Below, in pieces: positions 45,436 to 56,671 of a stretch of 64,000 bases of DNA. The first letter of the stretch is position 1, and each line of letters opens with the position of its first letter. The notes beneath the pieces were generated by a model that saw only the letters and a list, made by a program, of their open reading frames with translations, was not told the origin of the DNA and did no database searches. Source of the stretch: Tulasnella sp. 424 (taxonomy: Eukaryota; Basidiomycota; Agaricomycetes; Cantharellales; Tulasnellaceae); the NCBI GenBank assembly GCA_019633425.1, contig WSUB01000027.1, positions 1 to 64,000 of the forward strand. Reading direction: 5' to 3'. The translations under genes and the position numbers were made by a program.

Positions 45436-48400
45436 TCACTTCTTCCAAGCCATGAGCTTCCCGTGCCGAAGTTGTGCAGTGACTTGAGCAGGCGAGCTCT
45501 TATGCGTGTACACTCTTAGGCCCAAAATAATGCTATTGTCTTCTCCTTGGATTATCTGCATCATTTGAATCGAAAGTCAGACTCGAAAACGTCTAGGAAT
45601 TATCGAGCATTTCTCAATCAACTCACCCGATCGTAGAGCTTCGCGCTATCATGTGGTGCCTCGATCTCCAAGAACTTGTGCTCCTTGTCGTGCACTTCCT
45701 CGAGCTTGACGCAATTCTCGCAAAGATCGTAGTCGGGGCACGAGGACCTGATAGCAATCGAGAGCGGTGATCAGTTGAGGCTCCACTTGCCCGGTCGAAC
45801 GGGACGAAAGGGAAAACTCACTCGAGACATTTGTACCGCTTTCCAACAAGAGGCGACAAGCCGCATCCATCACAAGCGACACCCTCGTGGACAGCCTTCT
45901 CGTCATCATCGTCTTCTACGGTGATGATGGGACGTTGACCCGGCGTAGGACTTGATGGAGGGGACGGGTTCTCGGATGGAACAGGCTTCTCCTCTTTCTT
46001 CTCCTCGGATCCCTTCTTCTCCTTGTCAGAATCTTTCTTCTCCTTCTCCGAATCTTTCTTCTCCTTGTCAGTTTCCTTCTTCGCGTCCTTGTCAGCTTCA
46101 TCTTTCTTCTCCGACTCAGTCGTTGAGGATGAGATGGAAGGGTTGGCTAGAGGATCGGAAGGTTCGTTCAACGCGGGGGTGAGGAGGCCCGTGGCGCTTG
46201 CCCCCGCCATGACGCCCGGAGCTTTGGGTTTCGATGGCGGAGCGGGTGTGACGACAGGTTTCGAGTCGTCTTCCTTGGTCTTGACCTCGACAACGTCGGA
46301 CGAATCGTCGGTCTTGACCACGGTAACTCCATCATCTGACGAAGCCGAGGACTCGACCTTCTCCACAGTGACACCGGGTTTGTCCTCCGAACTCCCAGCA
46401 CCTGCCTTCTCCTCCACAACTACAACAGTCTTCTCCGAGGATTCCACGACTACGGTGACTTCTTCTTTCTCCTCTTTGATCTCTTTCTCCTTCTTCACCG
46501 CTCCGTCTTCTCCCTTCTCAGTCTCGGTTGTGGTTGTGGTGGTGTTGACAACCTCCACCCGAGAGGAAAGGCGTTTAGCTTTAGCAGCTTTCTTCTTCTC
46601 CCGGGCTTCACGGTCTTTCTCAGCGGCTTTACGGTAGGCTTCGGTTTCGAGTTCCGTTAGGGATTTGCCAATGTAGTTTTCTACGGGGACTGGGAGAACG
46701 TTCGAGTACATGCTGTGAGATGAAATAAAATGGAGGCAATTAGCGTTTTCGATTCTCTGAACGCTCTAGAGGAACGACATCAAACGGACCTTGGCTCAAA
46801 GTCTGGAAGGGAACAAGCAAAATCATTCAGTCATCCACTGTTCCAGCAACGATCAGAACAACCTCTCTAAAGCACTCACTGCAAGCGACGCTCCCACTAG
46901 TAGCCTTCTCCGTCCAAACTTTGCTCAACTTCCTCTGATTCCAATTCGGGTATCCACTCTCGAAGTAATCCTTCTCCCTAACAATGCTTCGATCCAACCT
47001 CACATGAACCACATATTCACCCGCGTCCAATTCCGTCTCCAATTGAACCGATCGACCCCAGAACCTGTTGTGCTGAGCCGTAGCGCAAGGTTCGGATTCG
47101 CCTTTTTTGAAGACGGAGAAATCGAGCGACCAGAGCGCGTAGCCGCTGATGGCTGCGAAGTAGCGGGTGTCTTGTTGCTGAAGGACGATTACGGCAAAGG
47201 TTTTTTCTGGGATGGTGATTGTGACTAGAGGTGAAAGGAAGGCGAGCGTGGTGAGCGACGAGGTAGGCTGTCAGGGAGAGGATCTTTGGAGGGGTGCTCA
47301 CAAGAAACGTCGCCGTAGCTGAAAGCGCAAGGGAACGTTCGACTTTGGACCCTAATCCAATTCTGGGATAGCACCCAAGAAGAGTTGAACACCCTCGACC
47401 GACCAATCATCGTGAAGAGGTTGACAAAGTCACCGTCTGTTGGCAAATTCAAGTGGGGTCATGAGCATCAACCCCAGCGGAGATCCACAGAATGCAAATA
47501 TGGAAAACTCACATTCCATCAAAAACTCTCCATCTTCACCAAACTTGTGATCCATAACATCCAACACGTCCATCCACTCTGAGGTCCATTCTTTGCTTCC
47601 GTCGCTCCAAGGACCCGTGTACTCTCCTTTGCCCCACGGGTTCCTCAGCATCAGGAACCTCTTGCCCCTGATTTCGGCCGCTCTCAAAATCGAGTAGGCG
47701 TGGCCCGGATATAAACCTTGAACGCTTTCGGCGGCGGTTTCATCTGCGGAGGGTGGGTTCAAGCCGAACATGTAGCATGCGAAAAGGCGGTCCTCGGCCA
47801 TGATTTCTTCTTCCCAGAACTTATCGGGGTCCATGATGTCGTTGAGGTGGATGACATGGGAGACGGCCCTATTGGTGGAATGGATCCCGATCGTGAAAGT
47901 GTAAGCATAAGCTGATCGCCCTTTTTTCATATGTGACCAGCACGCACCCAGTCAAGTCTTCGATCGCTTCAGTCGTAGCACCTCCTGCGAGGGACATGTA
48001 ATCACCGTGTAGCTTGGCATAGGCTTTTTCGACGAGAGGGCTGTGAAGGAGGAGGATGTGTCAGGTACCGAAGACCCATCGCGCTGGGGCTGTGCAAGGG
48101 GAAAGGAGTCGGCGCTTACACCCAAGTCTCGTTCTCCGCGGCACTACGGGCAAAGTACAAGCTCTTGCCACCTTTGCGTGCGTAGCGATTGTACTAAAAA
48201 TAGGGACAAGATGAGTTAGTACGTGGGCAGTGACTGCGTAAAGAGGCAGAACACGGCATACCTTTTCCTTATCTTCGTGGTACAAGAGCTTCTCCCTTGC
48301 TGTCAGTTCTTCGTACTTGGGCGCAGCAGTGTACAAAAGGTCATCGATGATAACGTCGACCCAACCAGAGTCACGGAAAAAGATGAAACCGTAAACGCCA

Positions 48401-49079
48401 ACTTGCTCGTCCCGCTAGCGTTGCCAAGAAAACGCAAAAGGGTCAGCTGGAGGTTCGGTGGTTCTATCCCGTCACGCGTGGTAGGGTGGGACGATTCTAA
48501 ACTTGTACTCACGGCAACGCAGAACTTCTCGACCAATCCGTCAAGCGTGGATATGTTGCTCAACGCGGAAAGGAACCAGCAGTCTCCGCAAGCGCCCTGA
48601 ATGATTCCGCTGGCATTGGGGCCTTGTTCGTTGAAGAATTGGGGTTTGGAGAAAATCTGGTTGCAACGAAGGACGTCTGCTGGTTTGTAACCTCCACCAT
48701 CAGTGGAGGAGTTGTTGAGGTTTTCGAGGCATCGTTTGCGGTCTTCTTCGAGATCGAATTCGAGGTCCCTATTTTTTTTGGTGGGGTTGGCGTTAGTGGG
48801 ATGATGGAGGGTATTGGTCTTTATCAAGACATACCTGAATTTACGATTGCGTGCTCTACATTCGGTAGCGATGCGCTTTACTTTAGCCTTGCATCGCTCG
48901 ATGGCCTTTGCTAGTTCGTCAGTAACGAGTAGACTAGGCTGCTCTTGCTCAAAAGTGGTGCTACTGGGACCATCAACGGGCATGCCGCCCGGTGGTGCAG
49001 GTTCTGGGGTAACTGGTTTTGGTTTCCCCTTTCGCCTGACTTCGTGGGATGTGTTTGGTTTGTTGGTGATGTGGTTCAT
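45436..49079 (-). CDS. Calpain-like cysteine protease with ZZ zinc finger, copy 3 (canonical active site)
   Basis: Third paralogue, convergent with copy 2. Start ATG 49077-49079 ([19 protein letters not shown]). [20 protein letters not shown] aligns with the other two. Catalytic Cys in [20 protein letters not shown], the standard calpain motif; His in [14 protein letters not shown]; Asn in [22 protein letters not shown]3-like domain lies near 47450-46820. Its linker (about 46711-45900) is very different from those of copies 1 and 2: Lys/Glu-rich, with KKAAKAKR, long Thr and Val/Glu runs, and repeats of [12 protein letters not shown]. The ZZ finger is [20 protein letters not shown] then [24 protein letters not shown]. 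After a last intron the tail reads [20 protein letters not shown] and stops at MAWKK. This tail shows it is the same family as copies 1 and 2 despite the divergence. Confidence 0.88.
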
Positions 49080-50367
49080 GGCAAGAGTGGATGGGGGGGA
49101 TGTGGGATGGGAGGAGGGAGTGAAAAAACCGAGGATTGATGAAAAGGAGAAGGAGCTTATATCTATCAGTGAAGTGAACCCTAAATATTTGGGCTAGCGG
49201 CCACAGCGGGCAATAAGAAGTCGGAGGGGGGGCAACACGTTCCCTTGCGATGCACAACTGCATGCTATCGTGTGTTCAAGCGCTCATGTTGCCAGCAAAA
49301 AATGATTAGATTACGTGTCCCCAACCTCCTCCGCTTCTCCCATGACTCAAGCGGTATTCAGTACGACTGCTTCGGCGATGCTCTCGACACTGCCCGAGGG
49401 CCTCAAGGCTGTGCTAAAATGCGGTTTTCGGCTTAACTCGTTCATTTTTCTGGTACCGCCGGCAGCTTCTCATGGTGGAGCTGGAGGGATCTTCCAATTC
49501 CGTCCAATGGTCTTTCCTTGGCTTGTAATCGATGCAAAAATAACGCGAGTGCCTTGGAGCGGTTTGATAGGAGGGCTTTGAATGCCGGGATTTTCCTCTA
49601 CGTCCGATAACTCCGTTTATTTTACCCGAGTTGTTCCGGACATGGACAAGTGATTGACGCGTCCTCCGGCCCATCACTATAAAGAACATTACTATATTTG
49701 ATATATCGCGAGTGCCGCGTTATTAGCTTGGCAATAATACTCGTTGTCGTCATCCTGCGGCATCTAACCGGGGCGACGCTCGGGGCCGAACTCTCGGGAG
49801 CGATCGACGCGTCCCCCCTGAGCCGGTCTCACAATGATACTGCCACGGTTTTGGCAGTAGTTCATCTCAAAGCAGGTGGAGGGGGAGTTGGCTGTCATGA
49901 AAGTTCATGAAAGTTATGATTTTACACAACCGCACTTGGTAAGACAAAACAAAGACATTTCAAACAACAGCATACGTTCTCCGTCCTCAGTTGAACTGAA
50001 CCATCATATCGTATAATGAGCAACAGTGTACGTATGTGGTCTCGCAGCCCGATCGAGTGCTCCCGGGACTTACCGTGAAGGAGGTCCAGAAAGTAAGCAT
50101 CACCATAATAGCGTGGTCCAGGAGGGCCAAAGACCAACAAACCTCGGGCTCATTTCGCCTGGCTCGTCCGAAACTCTAGCCTCTTCGGGCCTTCCGCTTT
50201 TCCGCTGAAGCTTCCTAGGCCCAGCGCTAGGCGTTTGTAATCAGGTAGCCACAGGCTCAGCTTGAAATCGCTCCGCATCACACGCTTCGAAATTCATAAA
50301 GCTACCACGCTACAACATATGAATGGAGAAAAGCGGTAGTTTCGGCGATGTGAAGATAAGCCGAACT
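49080..50367. other. Intergenic region calpain 3 / kinase-TPR gene
   Basis: About 1.3 kb holding the calpain 3 promoter and the 3' end of the kinase gene. No ORF here resembles a known family. Confidence 0.5.
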
Positions 50368-52963
50368 TTAACTGTACGGCGGCAAAGGAAACAGGAAAGG
50401 CATCAGTCTGTCCAACGAGCGGAACAACAATCCAACGGTACTAATACCAAGATCAAATAGTCTCCACTGTTTAACTTCGAGTGGTGGTTCCTCGGGTCGG
50501 TCCTCGGGCTGCCATCCAAGAGGACTCAATTCCAAACGAACCAGCGGAGACCCCGGCCTCCTTGGTGCGTCCTCAACGCGCTCCAGGAGGAAGCGAGCCA
50601 GTTCTTCACCTCGCTCGTTTCCAATCTTAGCGTGAACATCTTGCGCTTGCATGAAGCATGTCCGCGCTTTTTCACGGTCCGAACGAGCGACGAAGATTCG
50701 CCCAAGGGATAACAGCGCCGTCCCTTTGCCAAGCTCGTACCCAACGCGCGTAGACACCTCCAGCGCTTCTGTATAACACTCCTCGGCTTTAGAGGTCTCT
50801 GACCGTGAGTTGTGAATGCTGGCCATGGAAAGTAAGATGTTCGTCCGGCCGAGTTCATCACCGATGGATTTGTACACTCCCAACGCCTCGGTGTAATGCG
50901 TCTCTGCTTCTGAAGGTTCTGAAAGAGCAAGATGAACGTCTCCCATCCCACACAAGGCGTTTGCTCTTCCCAACTCGTCCCCAACGACAACGCAGATGTC
51001 CAGCACCTGAGCGTACGAGTCGCGCGCTTCCGTGTACCTGCATTGTAGCATGTACAAGTCGCCTAGGCCATCCAAAACGTTCGCCCTTCCAGCATCTACC
51101 CCCAACTCGGTATAAATCTCCAATGCCTGAGAATAGCATTCCTGCGCCTCGAGGAATTTTTCTTGGGCTCGGTAGACCTCTGCCAACCGGTCCAAAGCAT
51201 TGGCTCGTGGTCCTTTCGCACCGTCGATCTGATTGTAAATCCCGAGCGCCTCGCTGTAGTTTGACTCCGCTTCGAGGTAATTGGACCGAGCGCGGTGGAT
51301 ATCTCCTACTCCAAGCAAAGCTGCACCAAGTTCTCGACTCTGATCGGGGAGTCGAGCGGTCCCCACAGCTTCTTGGAACAAAAGCAGCGCTTCTTCGAGT
51401 CGCCCTTGCTTGCGGTGCATCTCGCCGAGTTGACAGAGAAGGTCGACTGACCGACGGCCGGAAGCGGCCCCTCCCGAAAGCTTTGGCGGGACGCTCGAGG
51501 GCTAGATGAGAGCAATTCAGATACAGACAACGTTAAATTATCCAGATAAAAACTCACCATCCATGTAAGTAAAGCATCGCAACGGGCCGCAGTGGGCCTT
51601 TCCTGCGCGTTTCGCCTCCAACACTCTGTCATTAAACCGCAGAGAATCAATATTTGGGACATTTGGGTCTCCTCACGGATCGGGGGTAGTGTTCCTTTCA
51701 CGATCGTCATCGTTACATGGAACCTGGTCTCAAGTCCTGGAAAAGGAACGCTCCCAGTCATAACCTATTGTCCCAGGCACTCAGGAATAAGCCACTTTGA
51801 CTGCGGTTTCTTAAAGGGCTCAACCTACTCACCTCCCAGCAAATCCAGGCGAACGCCCAAATATCGCTTGGCAAGTCGATGTTGCTTTCCAAGAGAACTT
51901 CCGGAGCAGCCCAACGGAGAGTGTATTGTGGGCCCGTTAGCGTCAAGGTAGCAGTGGCAGCACAGTATTGAACTTCAGGCGAAGTTTGATTGCCTTCACT
52001 TGAGGCCGATTCTGTAGCCGGTTCCTGGACGAGTCTCGTGGCTTCCGTGCTCTGGATGGCATGAGCCTTGCGCACTCGCGCAGAGCCGAAATCCGTAAGG
52101 ACCGCACAGTTTTCGGAGTCGATTAAGATGTTTAACTGTTGTTGTTTTTTTTTTTTTTTTTTTTTTTCACAATAAGGGCTATTACCAAAGGCTCTGGACA
52201 TGTGTCCTCGAACTTATCAGCCAACCTACCGACTTGAGATCGCCATGGCAGATAGGCGGTTGCCGAGTGTGAAGGTACTCAATCCCCGACATTACATCCT
52301 TGATCTGTTGCAAACCATTTACAGTGTCAGGGCTCGTCGTCGGGCCGTTCTCCATAATTCCACTCACCAAGGATAGACGGTGAGGAATTTCCAATTCTCG
52401 TGATAGGACAAAGTCGCGCATGTTCCCATTTTCTTCCCAAGGCAACACCATCCAAGCTATGTCTTTCTTTTCGTCTTCAACGAACCCAACTAATTCGATG
52501 ATGTTCGGGTGAGAAAGCTCGCTGAGGATGAGGACTTCGTTGGCAAAGGCCTGTGAAAGGATCGGTAAGCGAGAGACGGCCGGAAGGGAGGACAGAAAAG
52601 CCTCTAAGCTCTGTACATTCAATAATCGCTCTCTGTTGTTCCCCATAATGAAGTAGAGTTTCTTCACAACGACTTTCGTGTCCAAGTTCTCCGTCACGGA
52701 CTTGTCTCCTTCCGGAATAAGGTGCGCAACTATCACCTCACTGCTACCTCCATGCCAACCCGGGTCACCTGTAGGTTGGACAACGTCGGGGTTAATACGA
52801 AGACGCGGACTGAGGGCGTCAAGAATGCCGCGCTAAATTGAGGAGCTCAGAATCAGAATCTTGCAGAAGCCGCGCCCAGCCTTGCACATCAGTAAATCAG
52901 ACATACCGCTGATATGTTCGTTGTTTTAAATCCATCGCTTGCGTCCCCCGGAGAAGCGCTCAT
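50368..52963 (-). CDS. Protein kinase (TKL-like) with C-terminal TPR repeats
   Basis: Start ATG 52961-52963 (MSASPGDASDGFKTTNISA), then an intron. Kinase lobe: candidate ATP lysine in DTKVVVKKLYF; helix C in FANEVLILSELSHPNIIELV; hinge VLPWEENGNMRDFVL; catalytic loop PPICHGDLKSLNILID (His-Gly-Asp in place of His-Arg-Asp); DFG in AVLTDFGSARV; APE in YTLRWAAPEVLLE; then IWAFAWICWE, VMTGSVPFPGLE and MTECWRRNAQERPTA. From 51430 to 50550 about seven 40-residue TPR repeats follow (LEEALLLFQEAVGTARL; YLEAESNYSEALGIYNQIDG; EARDSYAQVLDICVVVGDE; AEECYTEALEVSTRVGYE). A hydrophobic end LLFRSLDRLMPFLFPLPPY may touch membrane. The intron before LNILID has a 23-base A tract beside its acceptor. Kinases of this tyrosine-kinase-like type are expanded in Agaricomycetes; substrate unknown. 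Confidence 0.87.
52145..52167. repeat. Homopolymer T23 (A23 on the coding strand) inside a kinase intron
   Basis: Uninterrupted run of 23 T. On the coding strand it is 23 A followed by CAACAACAG, the acceptor of the intron 52136-52229. Confidence 0.95.
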
Positions 52964-53691
52964 TTTCGCGTCAGCAATGATTAAAAAAGTGGTCCTGGGG
53001 GATTTAGTTTGAGCCCTTGGTCGTAAAATCAACCTCAGTAAGAGCAAAATCGCGTCCTAGATGAATGCTGTGGGTGTTGCAGATCGAACAGAAGGCTTCA
53101 GGGAATATGCAAGAGACGTTGGTGGTAGTGTTGAGGATTGATGAGGCGTTATTTGTTCTTACGTAAGCTAATGAGCCCATCCGCTCGAATTTGCCTTCTG
53201 TGGAACAGATTCGAGTCTCCCGCGCATCGACTATATGGGTGCAACCGATGAAAGTGACTACATTCCAGTCCAAACCACCTAGATGGTTCCTCCGCATTAT
53301 CCAGGATGAATGGCTCTTCTATCAGAGATGCCATGACTTCATCGACTACATCGAAATGTCTCACAAGTAGAGGAGATATTTCCAAAATTTAAATATAATT
53401 CCTTAGTGCGTCATGTCGTGTAGAAACTCAGCCAACGCGAAGAGCAGATGATTAGACAAGTCGGTCCGATTATCTCTCAGTTCAGGCTTTTGAAGAAGCC
53501 CTCGAACACAGCACAGTGTGTGGAAATAACAAGGACTCGACGGCGCCAGGCGGTCCCGATTTAAGTAGAGCTTACCCCTCGTTTGCTCAGACCTTGATTG
53601 CTACCACGATAACGAAGAACGAGGAGTAAATAAATGGTATCTATCTTCTCTGCCATATTCTACGCGACATGGACATGTAAAGATAAGCGCT
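52964..53691. other. Intergenic region kinase-TPR / GH43-A 3' end
   Basis: Contains overlapping short minus-strand ORFs at 53004-53385 in two frames. No intron joins them convincingly and no domain is visible. It may be a gene remnant or chance. The kinase promoter should lie at its left end. Confidence 0.4.
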
Positions 53692-53711
53692 ACAGACACA
53701 CTTCGAATAGG
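53692..53711 (-). pseudogene. Fossil last CBM1 exon downstream of GH43-A
   Basis: Follows an intact intron-like segment (GTGAGTTTC ... GTCAAACAG). It reads Y-S-K-C-V where the live exon of GH43-B reads Y-Y-S-Q-C-V-stop. The stop codon has mutated (TAA to TGT), which fits loss of constraint. Confidence 0.8.
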
Positions 53712-53778
53712 CTGTTTGACAAAAGGCGTGAATTCAGACTTCATCGATATATGGCAGCGCACCGGGAGAAACTCACAG

Positions 53779-55610
53779 TTATTCTGGGGTACCAGAATCG
53801 AGCTGGAACAGTGGAACATTGACGGATCCACCAAGAGCTGAAGTGGCGTAGTTGAAGATTCCGAACCGATAGCCCATGAAAAACTCCCAACTAGTAATCA
53901 TTGTGAAGGCCGAACCGATCGGGTTGAAGTTGGTTCCATCAGTACTGTAGTGGAAGGTTGCTTGCTTTGTACCACCTGGTTGAATGTCTGCCGTAACACG
54001 TAACCAAATCGATCCTCCAGTAATGGAAACGCTGGCAGTGGTTGTTCCGGTGTTAGCAGTGCTCCAATCTGAGTTCATGGTGATGTTCGTGGCGTAACGG
54101 ACGGTGTAAGCGCCACTGTCCCGTTGAACTCCAACCCAAGCTGAGGAGTCACGAAGCAGAACAAGACCAGCACGGTCACCGTCTGTCATGTTGCTGTAGT
54201 TGAGCTTGATTGTGGCGGTGGACACTGGGCCAAGAATGCGGTGGGTGATTGTGTTACGGGCCGCGTAGAGGTCGTCCGTGACGGTTGCGGTATAGAGGGT
54301 GAGACCGTTCCTGCCGGTGGAGAATTTGGAGGTATCTGGATTGTGGTTCCATTCCCAGTGGGGGCCGATGGACCTGAAGCGGTCGGATCCGGTCGGCGAT
54401 GCGACGGATACCGCGGGGAGCGAGCTTGTGTACGAACTACCCCACGCGCCATCGACAAGCTGTTGATCGACATAATGTAAATGAATAATGCGGTGGGGGG
54501 TAACAGTACGGGGAAGGAATGACACCGCTTACAGTGAGAGCAGGGAAATCGTCAGAACCCCAAGTGATCGGTGCCATAACCGGCATTCGGCCCCCAGGAT
54601 AAGCGTCAACAAAGGCCATATAATACCATTGACCACTAGGTGTATCAATAAGACCACCTTGATGAGGATTACCAGCGCCTGAGATTGGTGGCGAGAGACT
54701 CGAAGCGAGAGCCTTGATGGTGTAATTTCCGAAGACGCTGCTGGACTTCAGGACATATTCACTCGTAGCGGGATGTGTGACCAGGATGTAATACACTCCA
54801 TTTCGCTTGTAGAACCTCGCGCCTTCGATGTATCCTGTATATGAGACGGGCTTCCACTGAGATTGGAAATGACAAATGTGACAGCTAACGCTTCACGCAC
54901 CGACGTCTAAAGGAGGACTGTAAACCTGCTGGGACACGACCTCGCTCTTGGCATCTGATGCGAGCTGGGCGACCCAGATTGTACTGTTATAAACGTACGA
55001 GACGTACATAGTCCCGCCATCGTCTACGAGCAGACCACAATCGTAGTAACACTGCAATAGTTACATCAGAAACATAGCCACAGAGCCGGTCATGGTATGC
55101 AAGGTTTTACCTTGTTGATCGTGGCGAGGCGGGACCAAGGACCAGTAACCGACGAAGCAGAATAGATATAGGACGTTGAGAAATCAATACAGCCTCCCCA
55201 ATACCAAGTGTTCTGGGTCGAGTGATAACCGAAGAACGAGGCCCAAATTCCCCGGACGTAGGCCTCACCACCAGTCAGAGAGTAGGCACTCCCAAAGTCC
55301 AAAGTTGGAACCGAGTGACCAATGTATTCCCAATTCTGCAAGTCGTAAGACCGGAGGATGGGGGCACCTGGAGAGTAGTGCATGGTAGAGGCCGAGTAGT
55401 AGTAAGTGTGGCCGACTCGGCGAATGTCGAGGTCTGCGAGATCCTCCCAGAAAACGGGATTGGTAAAGGCGCTAGTGAATGTGGATAGGACGCCGAGTCC
55501 ACTCCAAAGCATAGACAGCTTTCCTGTGGGGTCACGGAACGGGCCATGCAAGGGTGAGCCCAAGTCCCATCAAAGGCGGGCAAGCAGAAGAACGCACCGA
55601 GGCTAAGCAT
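53779..55610 (-). CDS. Secreted GH43 glycosidase A, without CBM1
   Basis: Five-bladed propeller glycosidase of family 43, active on xylan or arabinan side chains (exact specificity not readable). Start ATG 55608-55610. Exon 1 is only MLSLG; an intron near 55512-55594 follows; then LSMLWSGLGVLSTFTSA completes the signal peptide. Propeller: TNPVFWEDLADLDIRRVG (likely catalytic Asp), SYDLQNWEYIGHSVPTLDFG, FFGYHSTQNTWYWGGCIDFS, CYYDCGLLVDDGGTMYVSYV, IEGARFYKRNGVYYILVTHP (candidate acid Glu) and HQGGLIDTPSGQWYYMAFVD. A C-terminal beta-sandwich follows (HWEWNHNPDTSKFSTGRNGL; DGDRAGLVLLRDSSAWVGVQ; FFMGYRFGIFNYATSALGG). The protein ends PLFQLDSGTPE and TAA at 53779-53781, exactly where the sister gene continues into a linker and CBM1. 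Confidence 0.9.
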
Positions 55611-55666
55611 TGCTACAAGTCTTACAAGAGGTGATAGCGTGTATGGATGAACGCGCCGTTCAAGAG

Positions 55667-55675
55667 CCTTTTATA
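55667..55675 (-). promoter_or_regulatory. TATA box of GH43-A
   Basis: TATAAAAGG on the minus strand, 57 bp upstream of the ATG. The GH43-B promoter has the same box at the same distance. Confidence 0.65.
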
Positions 55676-56639
55676 GAGCACCTTGCGCTCTGACCATCGG
55701 CTTACAGCTCGAGAGCCAGATTTAGTGCATCTTTTGCTCTCCCGAGCATCACCCAATAAAATTGTTAGGCAAATAGTTTCTAGCTGCGGTGGGTATAAAG
55801 AAATCACTTTTAAGTCTCAAAGGAGTAATGGGCCCTTCGTCGGAGGGCCAAGAAGGATGTGCATGAATACTTGCGCTTAATGGGGCTTCGGGATTGTTCC
55901 CGTATTTCGGGAAGAAGGCTTCGTTCCCGATTAGTGGATGTACCGCCGGAGTTCTGAAGGAGCATCCCGTGTCCGGAGCAAGAGAAAACCAGATGGAAGC
56001 ATTTAATTATATTGAAGGAGTCGTCATGATACCCAAAGCATGCTTCCCGTAAGCTCTCAGGGGGAAGATTCTTGCCAACCTGGGAAGCGACCAGAAAGGC
56101 GATGCCCAAGGGGAAACGCAGAGCTCCATTTGAGCAATCTCCTAAAAATATGTATGCGGTGTTCGTGGAAGTAGGCGACAACGTGAAAGTTTGATGTGGT
56201 CAGTCTATGGGAGGTTTCGGGTTCGAGTTGACTAACCTCTCGTAACCTGCTGAGGAGAGTTTTCCTACGCCTGTATGTCCTCCACAATGTCTAGGACCTC
56301 CATTGCTCTGATTTTATCACTGAAATGATCTTTGAGCAGGAATGAGCCTTAGTACAGGTGGTTCTGGGAGGGGTAATAGCTGGTTCGCAGAGACTGGGAA
56401 ACTTGCGAAAGTAGCCTGAGAGGGTTCGTAGAATAAGCCACGCCACCTAAGGCTGTTCCGATTCCGAGCCGAATTGAGACCTGTATCGGGCTCAGGGTAT
56501 GCCTCGCGTTGTCGCGAGCCACCGGGAAACGTTATATGTGACTTATTGATCGAGACTTCATTCGTCCGGGCTCCGGGATTGCTCCCTGCAGTGACGAAGC
56601 GCGAGAGAAAACAACGAGATTTAATTCCTTTGCTTTGTT
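55676..56639. other. Upstream region of GH43-A and spacer to unit B
   Basis: The first ~470 bp aligns with the region upstream of GH43-B; the rest (56150-56640) is unique spacer. No gene seen. Confidence 0.5.
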
Positions 56640-56671
56640 TTACGTGGAATGGACAGATCAGGATAACCGCT

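Larger units (their letters stand above)
53640..56150. repeat. Direct tandem duplication, GH43 unit A
   Basis: Matches 56640-59460. Landmarks in order: CGAATARKCTGTTTGACAA, the GH43 gene, the TATAAAAGG promoter, CTCTCCCGAGCA, and GGCGATGCCCAAGGG (near 56097 and 59400). The offset is about 3.0 kb before the CBM1 gap and 3.3 kb after it, because unit A lacks about 330 bp. Edges by eye. Confidence 0.8.

Noticed and set aside
46023..46637. 204-codon plus-strand ORF, Ser/Phe-rich
   Set aside because: Antisense of the Lys/Glu-rich calpain 3 linker; low-complexity codon composition opens the other frames.
53004..53385. Two overlapping minus-strand ORFs (MRRNHLGGLDWNVVTF and a frame-shifted partner)
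   Set aside because: No intron joins them cleanly and no domain is seen. It may be a remnant but I cannot support a call.
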